A DNA stretch of 45,843 nucleotides from a virus, in the IMG/VR virus record IMGVR_UViG_3300037234_000145, positions 1 to 45,843 of that record; one strand, 5' to 3'. Below the pieces are notes generated by a model, which saw only the letters and a list, made by a program, of their open reading frames with translations, was not told the DNA's origin and ran no database searches. Position numbers and translations under genes: made by a program. Numbering within the stretch: position 1 is the stretch's first letter; each line of letters opens with the position of its first letter. This document shows positions 16,581 to 23,460 of this stretch, piece by piece.

Positions 16581-17347
16581 AACCACCTCCTCATCAGATA
16601 GTCCAAGGAGAGTTCCATCATACAGTAGTCCCCGTCAGCTACTTCCGTCTTGTAAATACAGCCACGCCAGTGGGCTACGTTGCCCTGTGGCCCACGATAG
16701 TCTTCGTCGTGTTGGTAGAAGCTGCCAGCTACAAGCCCACGTACAGTGGTGCCATCTGCTAGCCTACGTTCTGCCATATCCTTGCCCTGTTGATGCCCCA
16801 TTGTGAAGGAGAAGCCTACGTTCTTAATCCTCGTACTCATCACCCCACCATAGGGGCGGCCTGTGTTAGGATTATAGAAGTAGTGGCTGTACTGAACACC
16901 ATCAATCTTCTCCATCTCAAGGAACGGAATCACTTCCCACCCATCAAGAGACAGCTGATGGTAGCCTATCACTCCCCTGTACAGGACAGGATCGGAATCA
17001 ATCAAGCGTTGCATTCTGTTCTCATGATTCCCCATAAGGAAAACTTTCCTTGGGGTGTAGATGCGCTTCTTGTAACGCCGCTGCCTGTCATTGTGTGCAG
17101 CTAGCACGCCATCGAACAGCTCCATTGCATCGTTGCCTGCTTGTATGTCCTCAGCTAGCGAAGCATCCTCGAAGAAAGCACTGCCCTTCTTCTCGTATGA
17201 GGAGAGGGAGGGGAAATCCCAATGATCTCCCCCATGTATGATAACATCAGGCTTCTTGTCAATGATGTAGTTGGCTGCTGCTATCAGATGGTTGGTCGGG
17301 ACTCCCGGCCTCACCTGTGTATCAGGCATAAAGAAGTGGGAGGCCAT
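16577..17347 (-). CDS. Calcineurin-like metallophosphoesterase
   Basis: 256 aa with the metal-binding motifs of this superfamily: PDTQ (Asp9), GGDHWD (about 39-44), GNHE (about 106-109) and GHQQG (about 190-194). These coordinate two metals for phosphoester hydrolysis. Phage members may act on nucleotides, nucleic-acid ends or phosphoproteins; the substrate cannot be chosen here. The ATG overlaps the stop of the membrane protein upstream. A second, unrelated phosphoesterase lies at 22156-22689. Confidence 0.85.
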   Translation of the reverse strand: MASHFFMPDTQVRPGVPTNHLIAAANYIIDKKPDVIIHGGDHWDFPSLSSYEKKGSAFFEDASLAEDIQAGNDAMELFDGVLAAHNDRQRRYKKRIYTPRKVFLMGNHENRMQRLIDSDPVLYRGVIGYHQLSLDGWEVIPFLEMEKIDGVQYSHYFYNPNTGRPYGGVMSTRIKNVGFSFTMGHQQGKDMAERRLADGTTVRGLVAGSFYQHDEDYRGPQGNVAHWRGCIYKTEVADGDYCMMELSLDYLMRRWL

Positions 17348-17655
17348 TAGTACGCCCCCACCTTACGCTTGCCCTCTTCTTTCTTCAGCAGCTTCTTCAT
17401 CATAAACACGCTCCCTTCTGCTGTAGATATGGTGTAGGCTACGCCTGCTATCACTAGGTGCCACCAGTTGCCTGTCTCTAGGGCTGTCCACACCTGATGC
17501 CATATCAATACGTTAGCTGCAAACCATATGCTGTTACTACAGTAGGCTGCATAGCGATGGTAGGCAGGGTCGCCGGAGTTCCTGCTCCGACTAACCCATG
17601 TGAAGGCCATGTTCTGTACGAAGGACACCACCATCAATAGAATAATCTCAATCAT
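17347..17655 (-). CDS. Small integral membrane protein
   Basis: 102 aa with three hydrophobic segments (about residues 2-20, 38-56 and 64-84) and a basic C-terminal tail (LLKKEEGKRK). The topology is holin-like, but it is expressed with nucleotide-metabolism genes and a clearer holin candidate sits next to the endolysin at 37713, so lysis is not the favoured role. It overlaps the pyrophosphohydrolase gene by four bases. Confidence 0.6.
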   Translation of the reverse strand: MIEIILLMVVSFVQNMAFTWVSRSRNSGDPAYHRYAAYCSNSIWFAANVLIWHQVWTALETGNWWHLVIAGVAYTISTAEGSVFMMKKLLKKEEGKRKVGAY

Positions 17656-18020
17656 GGACGGTCGTCCTCCCCTACTTTACGTAGCTCATAGCTCAACAGG
17701 AACAGAATGCAACAGCCAGCGTGTGCCATGTGGCTCAGCCCTGTCTCCTCATCCTTGTCCTGCCCTCTAAACCAAGCCCATGAGTGGCGCATCAGTGCTC
17801 CAAACACACGGCTCCATGCCATGCCCTGTTCCCAATTACGTTCCTCATACTTGTTAGCACCAAAGGCTAACACCTTCAGAATTTCCTCTATAGCATCAGA
17901 GGGGAGCAGGTGGTAGGGCAGCTTGCCTCCATCATCCTTACGTCCTTCATCACACTTGACGAGATGCTTAGGCATAACACACCCTTCATCGGGCCATACT
18001 TCAGGACAATCATTATCCAT
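17652..18020 (-). CDS. MazG-like dATP/dGTP pyrophosphohydrolase
   Basis: 122 aa. The sequence GGKLPYHLLPSDAIEEILKVLAFGANKYEERNW, written here as GGKLPYHLLP then FGANKYEERNW, followed by HSWAWFRGQDKDEETG and LSHMAHAGCC, is typical of all-alpha NTP pyrophosphatase proteins of phages. The acidic clusters EE and DKDEE bind Mg. Likely roles are lowering dGTP or (p)ppGpp-type nucleotides or sanitising the dNTP pool; it sits close to nrdJ. Start and previous stop overlap by eight bases. Confidence 0.8.
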   Translation of the reverse strand: MDNDCPEVWPDEGCVMPKHLVKCDEGRKDDGGKLPYHLLPSDAIEEILKVLAFGANKYEERNWEQGMAWSRVFGALMRHSWAWFRGQDKDEETGLSHMAHAGCCILFLLSYELRKVGEDDRP

Positions 18021-18375
18021 TACGTTCCTCCTTCGTCTTCACACTGTGGCATCGCTTGCATAGGAGCTGTAGCCTGTCAGTTCCAACGAACAGCCGCTTG
18101 ACAAATCCTGCTAAGTCTTCGTGGCAATTCAATGCCCCCGCTGGTTCGATGTGGTCGACAGCTATTTCCTTCTGCATCCACCACCTCTTGCATTCAGCAC
18201 ACTGGTACTCAAACTTGTGCCTCCTGCCCTTCACGTCCCGCCTATTCTCCTTGAGCAGCTGGAATTTAGGAGGCCACTTCATCCATGCCTTACGCAGAGC
18301 TGAGCGTATAAACTGCCAATAGCGGGCAGTTGTCCACGCATCATACTCTGGGCAGGGTGGGGTCTTACGCCCCAT
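18013..18375 (-). CDS. HNH endonuclease
   Basis: 120 aa from the ATG at 18375; the ATG at 18384 has a ribosome-binding sequence too close to it. A CxxC pair (QCAEC) precedes IAVDHIEPAG, and LLCKRCHSVKT gives the second CxxC with the catalytic His, forming a zinc-stabilised HNH (beta-beta-alpha-metal) fold. It overlaps the nuclease gene and the MazG-like gene. It may be a free-standing homing endonuclease or act in DNA processing; phages with small HNH genes near replication genes show both. Confidence 0.85.
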   Translation of the reverse strand: MGRKTPPCPEYDAWTTARYWQFIRSALRKAWMKWPPKFQLLKENRRDVKGRRHKFEYQCAECKRWWMQKEIAVDHIEPAGALNCHEDLAGFVKRLFVGTDRLQLLCKRCHSVKTKEERNG

Positions 18376-19174
18376 TAGGTTCATACCTCTTCATTAGCTT
18401 CCATGTATTGAATGTGGACAGGAACATCTTCTCTCCCCACTGTGCATCCTCCTCACTCCACTCATGTAATGCATACACATTTGGATTGTCACGTGAGAGG
18501 AACAAATTTATCAAGCGGGCTTTCGGTAGGCCTAGTCCCATACGATAGGCGGCTAGCTGTGTGATGTGCTCATCATACACCAACCCCTTAGCTGCCTTGT
18601 CAGCATCCATGTCCTTCGTCTTGAAATCTATGATGATGCCATCGCCAACGTAGACAGGCAGATCAACTGCTCCGCCATACCCTAGCTCTGATGCGAAGCT
18701 ACGCTCAGGATGCATTTCATCCGTCAGGTTGATTTCCAAATCATCCAGTACGAATTGTAGGATGCGGATGTAGGGCTGGAACTCAGTGTCGAATCCTCCA
18801 CCCTGTAGGTAGCGTTCAAGTGCGGCATGTATCTCCGACCCACGCTTAGCCGCGTCAGCATCAGACGGCTGCTCAATCTTGAACATCATCTTGAATGCAG
18901 GGGCTAGCTGAGGACAACGGCTACTTACCACCCACTGATAAACTTCCCACATCTTGCTCTTAAGAGCGTGCTTTATTTTCCAATGTGTTAGTGCAGGCTT
19001 GTCCAGTATGCTACAGATGGTGGTGACAGACGGGAGAAGGGATAGCTTACGTGCGTCTCTGATTGTAGTCGGACGCTCGTTTCCCTTATTCTTTCCGCTT
19101 GCCGTGATCTGTGTATAGGCAGGCTTACCATCCTTACCATACCAATGGCCTGCCTCTGCTACATACTCAGACAA
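18365..19174 (-). CDS. PD-(D/E)XK nuclease, RecB/Cas4-like exonuclease
   Basis: About 269 aa. The C-terminal half contains the core: GSEIHAALERYL helix, GYGGAVDLPVYVGDG strand with Asp, IIDFKTK (catalytic Asp and Lys), and HITQLAAYRMGLG (the QxxxY helix). This is the arrangement of RecB/Cas4-type nucleases used by phages for end processing or host DNA breakdown. The first in-frame start is a TTG at 19222, but a TTG at 19174 overlaps the upstream stop as in other gene pairs and is preferred. A palindrome copy (18956-18967) is inside it, coding Ala-Leu-Lys-Ser. Confidence 0.85.
   Translation of the reverse strand: MSEYVAEAGHWYGKDGKPAYTQITASGKNKGNERPTTIRDARKLSLLPSVTTICSILDKPALTHWKIKHALKSKMWEVYQWVVSSRCPQLAPAFKMMFKIEQPSDADAAKRGSEIHAALERYLQGGGFDTEFQPYIRILQFVLDDLEINLTDEMHPERSFASELGYGGAVDLPVYVGDGIIIDFKTKDMDADKAAKGLVYDEHITQLAAYRMGLGLPKARLINLFLSRDNPNVYALHEWSEEDAQWGEKMFLSTFNTWKLMKRYEPNGA
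18956..18967. repeat. 12-bp palindrome GCTCTTAAGAGC, copy 1
   Basis: Exact copy inside the nuclease gene, read as Ala-Leu-Lys-Ser. Confidence 0.9.
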
Positions 19175-19373
19175 GTTCAGACCACTTCTTAGCGAGGGTA
19201 GTGGCACGTTCAGCTTCAACAACGTGTTCGTCTACTTGATTCTGCAAGTGCAGGATTTCATCTGCATGTGAAGATGCAATTTCCTTATGCTCTAGTGCCA
19301 GTGTATCCAGATCAGCGACAACTGTACGTGCAACAGCGAGAACGCTGTCGATTGTTTTCTTTCTTGTAAACAT
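19167..19373 (-). CDS. Small coiled-coil protein
   Basis: 68 aa, AAGGAG with good spacing before the ATG. It is basic at the N-terminus (FTRKKT) and then forms a heptad-patterned helix (about residues 15-65) rich in Leu, Val, Glu and His. It resembles small coiled-coil partners of phage DNA metabolism proteins, but no family can be named. Its stop overlaps the preferred nuclease start. Confidence 0.6.
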   Translation of the reverse strand: MFTRKKTIDSVLAVARTVVADLDTLALEHKEIASSHADEILHLQNQVDEHVVEAERATTLAKKWSELV

Positions 19374-19495
19374 ATTGTTCTCCTTGATTTGTTATTAGAA
19401 TGCCTGCCACGATAAGCATCCCAAAGACCGTAGTCAATAGGCTGGTACGCTATCCGCAGGCTCTTGGCGACCATGTATCCACGATCCTCAACCAA
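19292..19495 (-). CDS. Possible small gene between SSB-like and coiled-coil genes
   Basis: An open frame of 67 codons with a TTG start (or ATG at 19474). The part not overlapping the next gene reads like protein (KSLRIAYQPIDYGLWDAY), which would fill a gap of about 130 bases. It lacks a good ribosome-binding site and overlaps the coiled-coil gene by 82 bases. Weakly supported. Confidence 0.3.
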   Translation of the reverse strand: MVEDRGYMVAKSLRIAYQPIDYGLWDAYRGRHSNNKSRRTICLQERKQSTAFSLLHVQLSLIWIHWH

Positions 19496-19505
19496 GCTGG
19501 TGCTA

Positions 19506-19712
19506 CTAATGAACGGTGGGCGGAATCATTTGCTGTTCAGCAGAATGTATTAACGCTTGTACCCACTCGGGGTCATTAGTAATCTTGTCGGCTATGGTCA
19601 TGAAGAGTAGTGAGGGAGTTGTGACAAACTCATTCTCCTCGTAGTCAGGCAGCGTCAGTGTCAACACACCTGTCTCTTCATCCACCTCTAGGGTGGACAG
19701 CCTCTTGCTAAT
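19506..19712 (-). CDS. Small acidic protein, unusual start
   Basis: About 68 aa. No ATG, GTG or TTG lies at the expected place behind the SSB-like gene. An ATT at 19712 overlaps the preceding stop (ATTAG) and has GAGGA seven bases upstream, so it is the most likely start. The frame continues upstream inside the neighbour without a stop. The protein is acidic with a helix near the C-terminus. Function unknown; possibly an accessory to the SSB-like protein. Confidence 0.5.
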   Translation of the reverse strand: MSKRLSTLEVDEETGVLTLTLPDYEENEFVTTPSLLFMTIADKITNDPEWVQALIHSAEQQMIPPTVH

Positions 19713-20286
19713 AGGGAGCGTCCTCTTCGATACGTTTCTCAAAGACAAACTTAGCCAGTCCAAACAACGCCATAGTACAGGGGTTAGTATCATCATCTGC
19801 ATCTCCTATACATGGCTCTATCTCCGACTGTGCTACGTTCCCTTGGTACTTCTTAGGGATGGGAGTGAGGGCATCAATGTTATCATACTCATTCTTGCCG
19901 TCCTTACTCGTCCGTTTACCCACTGCCACATTACATGGCATGCCGAGCACACTGTCCCAATCTGCCACTTGTCCTTCTTGGCATTTAGCATCGAAGATTT
20001 TGTACACCATCATCTCCTTACCCTTGGCATTCAGCTCATGGAATACATTGAACGGATTAACCCACAGTACGCGGGGCTTATCTTCTCCGTCAATTTGTAC
20101 AGGCTGGCCTAAGATTTCAATACCCAAGCTGATTTGCTGAGCTGGGCTTTTAACTTCGCCTTTATATTCGCGCTTCTGCAATCCCAGATCAGCTACGTAG
20201 ACAAGACGCCCCTCATACTCACCATTGGCGAGCTTCTCATAATCACCTGTATCCTCACGATGTTCACTTCTTCGTTTTAATGTCAT
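19708..20286 (-). CDS. Single-stranded DNA-binding-like protein
   Basis: 192 aa. The N-terminal two thirds are strand-rich with aromatic and basic residues (GEYEGRLVYVADLGLQKREY) as in OB-fold phage SSBs. The C-terminal region is acidic (DADDD; final EEDAPY), the usual feature of SSB tails that contact polymerase or helicase. It has its own strong promoter (20311-20339), matching a protein needed in high amount, and sits between polymerase and nuclease genes. No alignment was possible, so the identity is inferred. Confidence 0.65.
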   Translation of the reverse strand: MTLKRRSEHREDTGDYEKLANGEYEGRLVYVADLGLQKREYKGEVKSPAQQISLGIEILGQPVQIDGEDKPRVLWVNPFNVFHELNAKGKEMMVYKIFDAKCQEGQVADWDSVLGMPCNVAVGKRTSKDGKNEYDNIDALTPIPKKYQGNVAQSEIEPCIGDADDDTNPCTMALFGLAKFVFEKRIEEDAPY

Positions 20287-20310
20287 TCATTCTCCTTGTT
20301 CCTTAGTAAT

Positions 20311-20339
20311 AGTATACCACACTTATGGGCTGTTGTCAA
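20311..20339 (-). promoter_or_regulatory. Sigma70-type promoter for the SSB-like gene
   Basis: Minus strand TTGACA (20334-20339), 17-bp spacer, TATACT (20311-20316), 25 bases before the start codon. The TGA stop of the polymerase gene is contained in the TTGACA. Confidence 0.85.
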
Positions 20340-22159
20340 TGGCAGTCAGCCCATGTACTGCCCCATTGTGTCTCACCAGTGATTGGTACGTTTATGTTAA
20401 GGGTAGTCCCTGCACGCTGCCAACACTCACTGACGATAGCATCAATGGCTTCCTTGTCCTGTCCAATTTCAAACTCATTCAAGAACTCATCATGCATATG
20501 AATCACCTGCCACCATGTATAGCCAGCCTCATCAAGGGCTTGGTTCATGTATATGGTGGCGAGCTTCACTGTGATAGAGCCTGCACTCTGGAACAACAGG
20601 TTGAGGGCTGAGTGCTTGGAGCGTATGTATAGCTTCCTTCCATCCAATCCCTTTAGGTGGCCTTTGGCGAGTGCTCTCTCCACTGACAGTTTCAATTGTT
20701 TGAGTGCGTAGTTCCCATCCCAGAACATATCAAAATATTTCTGTCCTAATTTTGGTGGCAGCCCCAGCGTGTTAGCTAGCTTGGGTGCTTGACCTCCGTA
20801 GCTCAGACAATACTTTCCGTTCTTTGCTATGGTTCGTGTCACCTTCCAGATGTCAGCGTTCTTCTGATGCACGTCGCCTTCGATTAGTTCAGCTGCATAC
20901 ACACCCTTGTCGAATGGGAATGTATAGTGCGCTTCCATGTTAGCTTCCAGCTTGTCTGCATCAGAACCAGCCAGCTCACGCCCATCAGCTGCACAGAATA
21001 GAGAACGTATCTCTGTTCCGTACTCCTTAGTTGGGTCGTTGGCCTTCGGTATGTTCACCACTCCGTAGTGGGTGTAACGTCCAGTGGGTGTCCCCATTGG
21101 TATGCCTCCCGCCACTACTCTCCCATCAGCTCTCACGTTGTTGACCAGCCCCTTGGTGGGGTCGGTGCGATTGCGTAGTAGACTAAGCCGATGCTGTAGC
21201 ATGCCCCTCTGTCTGACTAGCTCCCCTGTCTCACCTAATGGGAGCAGGCTGCTCTTAGATATTTTGGGGCTGCTGATTTGGAGAGGACGCTTGGGCTTAC
21301 CACTCGCATCCTTCACGTAGTTCCACTCATCAGGTGTCCAGCCTAAGCTGTGAAGCAGGGCTTTAAGCTGCGGATCAGAGTTGGGGTTCGGCTCCTTAAA
21401 CTCCACCTTCGTGTAGCTACCACCTACCCTCTCTCCCATCCAATTCATTACAGCAGATGGAACGCTCCCATCCTTGTTGAATGCTTTCGTTGGGTTAGGA
21501 CACCAAGATTTTCCTGCTTTAATACGTGGCCTGTTCTCATTGATCCAAGGCATCCTGCTCTTAAGAGCGGCAATGACAGTGTCAGCTCTCTCTTGGATTT
21601 CATCAGCTAATAGAATAGCTGCCTCACGATTGAAGGCTACGCCATTAGACTCTTGACGTGAATGATAGTGTGCTATCCAATGCTCTATCCATGCTGAGAA
21701 CGTCCAGTCATGCCCCGATTGTTCTCTTCGGAGGGTGTAATAGACAGCCTTAGTTATCTCTACGTCAACAGCACAGCGGTCTGACATGCCTTCATCCCAA
21801 ACCATCCAGTCTAAGTCGGGGAGCTTAGCTATGCCAACACGTCCGCCCCATTCTTCTAGGGAGTGAGGCTTACCATGCCCCTTCCTATCAGGACGCAAGA
21901 GGCGTGACATAATAGCTGTATCATAACAGTTGTCTACATTGTATTCCAATCCGTAAAGCTTTGCCAGAACTGGCAGATCGTATCCCAATATGTTGTGTCC
22001 AACGAGTGTGGACTCCGAACCAGAGAGGATACGTATTGCTTGGTAGAGTGTATGGCCTGAGTAATCAACTCCGTTGATGTTGATGCACCATACAGTGTCA
22101 GGTGTGAGGCCGTTAGCCTCGATGTCAAAAAATAATAATCGGTCTGTGCTAAATCTCAC
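20336..22159 (-). CDS. Family A DNA polymerase with 3'-5' exonuclease domain
   Basis: 607 aa. Exonuclease residues Asp12 and Glu14 (FFDIEANG), Asp60 (HNILGYDLPVL) and Asp131 (CAVDVEI) are all present. The polymerase domain has motif A GSDADKLEANMEAH (Asp about 399), motif B RTIAKNGKYCLSYGG (Lys445, with Tyr449 at the position of T7 Tyr526) and motif C MHDEF. It is about 100 residues shorter than T7 gp5. Motif A lacks the Arg of the usual LELRM pattern. The start is a GTG overlapping the upstream stop (GTGA) with AGGAGG before it. It contains one palindrome copy (21557-21568). Confidence 0.95.
   Translation of the reverse strand: MRFSTDRLLFFDIEANGLTPDTVWCININGVDYSGHTLYQAIRILSGSESTLVGHNILGYDLPVLAKLYGLEYNVDNCYDTAIMSRLLRPDRKGHGKPHSLEEWGGRVGIAKLPDLDWMVWDEGMSDRCAVDVEITKAVYYTLRREQSGHDWTFSAWIEHWIAHYHSRQESNGVAFNREAAILLADEIQERADTVIAALKSRMPWINENRPRIKAGKSWCPNPTKAFNKDGSVPSAVMNWMGERVGGSYTKVEFKEPNPNSDPQLKALLHSLGWTPDEWNYVKDASGKPKRPLQISSPKISKSSLLPLGETGELVRQRGMLQHRLSLLRNRTDPTKGLVNNVRADGRVVAGGIPMGTPTGRYTHYGVVNIPKANDPTKEYGTEIRSLFCAADGRELAGSDADKLEANMEAHYTFPFDKGVYAAELIEGDVHQKNADIWKVTRTIAKNGKYCLSYGGQAPKLANTLGLPPKLGQKYFDMFWDGNYALKQLKLSVERALAKGHLKGLDGRKLYIRSKHSALNLLFQSAGSITVKLATIYMNQALDEAGYTWWQVIHMHDEFLNEFEIGQDKEAIDAIVSECWQRAGTTLNINVPITGETQWGSTWADCH
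21557..21568. repeat. 12-bp palindrome GCTCTTAAGAGC, copy 2
   Basis: Exact copy inside the DNA polymerase gene, read as Ala-Leu-Lys-Ser. Confidence 0.9.
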
Positions 22160-22689
22160 TCATCCTCCTTTCTCCTAAACCATACATTCTTTGTCGCTTC
22201 TTCAATGACACTATCAATGGTCATTGGTATATAATTAGTTGCCTCAATACTGACGTTAAAATGGTGCGGACTATCTACTTGCTGCATATGAGTATGTCCA
22301 TGTATATTCAAGTGCCACCTTTCCATCTGAGATAGGTGGATAGGGATGTGTGTCATAAGGATATGAACTCCATCAATAGACTTCGACTTCATCGCCCCTA
22401 CCCAATGGAAATACTTTGCTAGGGTTTGCATAGCAGGGTCATGATTGCCTTGGATACAAAACTTATTACCATGTAACTTCTTAAACTTCATAAGCCCTGC
22501 TTCATTGAATGCAGCATCCCCTAGTACATAAACTGTACTCCCTCCGGGGATGTAAGTATTCCACATATCCATAAGGAACTCATCATGCTGCTCAGCGGAG
22601 GTGAAGGGAGTCCCATCTGCCATCCTCCTAAACTTATGGATATTTTTATGGCAGAAGTGAGTGTCTGCTAATACAAATGTCTTACTCAT
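22156..22689 (-). CDS. Metallophosphoesterase
   Basis: 177 aa. Motifs: LADTHFCHKNI (DxH), VLGDAAF (GDxx), IQGNHD (GNHD), MTHIPIH and NIHGHTH (GHTH), in the order of calcineurin-like phosphoesterases of the small phage type. It has a dedicated promoter (22700-22728) and AGGAG before the ATG, and it is coupled to the polymerase gene. The substrate is unknown; nucleic-acid-end or cyclic-nucleotide hydrolysis are possibilities. Confidence 0.88.
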   Translation of the reverse strand: MSKTFVLADTHFCHKNIHKFRRMADGTPFTSAEQHDEFLMDMWNTYIPGGSTVYVLGDAAFNEAGLMKFKKLHGNKFCIQGNHDPAMQTLAKYFHWVGAMKSKSIDGVHILMTHIPIHLSQMERWHLNIHGHTHMQQVDSPHHFNVSIEATNYIPMTIDSVIEEATKNVWFRRKEDE

Positions 22690-22699
22690 ATCTTCTCCT

Positions 22700-22728
22700 A
22701 TACTATCATTAGTTCAGTTGGTTGTCAA
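22700..22728 (-). promoter_or_regulatory. Sigma70-type promoter for phosphoesterase and polymerase
   Basis: Minus strand TTGACA (22723-22728), 17-bp spacer, TAGTAT (22700-22705). The TGA stop of the 56-aa gene lies inside the TTGACA. Confidence 0.75.
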
Positions 22729-22895
22729 TCCATGTGGAGGAAGTCATCCATATCATCGACTACCCACATACCATTCTTACGGTGGGGCATACCCTCTCGT
22801 ATAATCATACGCAGTGTGTTACGCACATGTCCCTCCGACATATCCTCCACTGCTATGGGTGTGCCATCTTTCTGAATCCATATCTCGTCAGTCAT
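22725..22895 (-). CDS. 56-aa microprotein
   Basis: ATG at 22895 with GGAGAG upstream and an ATGA-type overlap with the HNH gene stop. It reads as a compact helical protein (EGHVRNTLRMIIREG) with many Met and Asp. Short proteins beginning in this way are common next to phage replication genes. The role is unknown. Its stop forms part of the following promoter. Confidence 0.65.
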   Translation of the reverse strand: MTDEIWIQKDGTPIAVEDMSEGHVRNTLRMIIREGMPHRKNGMWVVDDMDDFLHMD

Positions 22896-23413
22896 AGTCT
22901 CTCCTCATTTGCATGCAGTTCCCTGTGACAGTTGGAGCAGAGTATGATGCATGTACTCAGCTCTTCTATAAACACCTTTATGTTCTGTTCTAATGGTGCC
23001 ATGTGTACCATGAAGTAGGCGGGGGAGAACGTCTTCTTATCTGGCTCGGTATGGTGTACGTCTAGTGCAGATGCACACTTGTGATACCCACAACTGGAGC
23101 AATAGAAGCCAAGCTCCTCTTTTATCACACCCCTCCAAAATTTCCTGTACTCTTGTTGCTTCAGCTTGATGCCAGCCTTAAGAGCCTCACTATTCACCTT
23201 GTAGTACGCCCTAGTTCTTGCGTTATGTACCTCAGTGTTAGCCTCGTAGTATGCTTTAGTCTTAGCCAGCACCTTCTCCCTGTTCCTATCATAATAGGAT
23301 GCACTGTCCTTACTTCGACACTCTTTACAGTAGGGATAGAAGCCACTCGCCTTACTCCTATCCTTATGGAACTCTTCCTTATCCTTATCACTCTTACACC
23401 TAGAACAAATCAT
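22892..23413 (-). CDS. HNH endonuclease with extra N-terminal zinc finger
   Basis: 173 aa. CSRC and CKEC near the N-terminus (about residues 3-6 and 29-32) form a first zinc finger. A long basic Tyr-rich helix follows, then a C-terminal HNH domain: CSSCG, LDVHHTEPDKK and ILCSNCHRELH. This resembles free-standing HNH homing endonucleases that insert between phage replication genes. It sits between the primase-helicase and polymerase genes and has its own promoter, which fits an independently mobile gene. Confidence 0.88.
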   Translation of the reverse strand: MICSRCKSDKDKEEFHKDRSKASGFYPYCKECRSKDSASYYDRNREKVLAKTKAYYEANTEVHNARTRAYYKVNSEALKAGIKLKQQEYRKFWRGVIKEELGFYCSSCGYHKCASALDVHHTEPDKKTFSPAYFMVHMAPLEQNIKVFIEELSTCIILCSNCHRELHANEERL

Positions 23414-23431
23414 TATATACCTCTGATTAAT

Positions 23432-23460
23432 ATTCTACCACATAAGGGAAGAATTGTCAA
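23432..23460 (-). promoter_or_regulatory. Sigma70-type promoter for the HNH gene
   Basis: Minus strand TTGACA (23455-23460), 17-bp spacer, TAGAAT (23432-23437). The helicase TGA stop lies inside the TTGACA. Confidence 0.75.

Noticed and set aside
23174-23186. Further palindrome copy in the HNH gene
   Set aside because: Only the right half (CTTAAGAGC) is kept; the left arm differs at three positions, so it is no better than chance.
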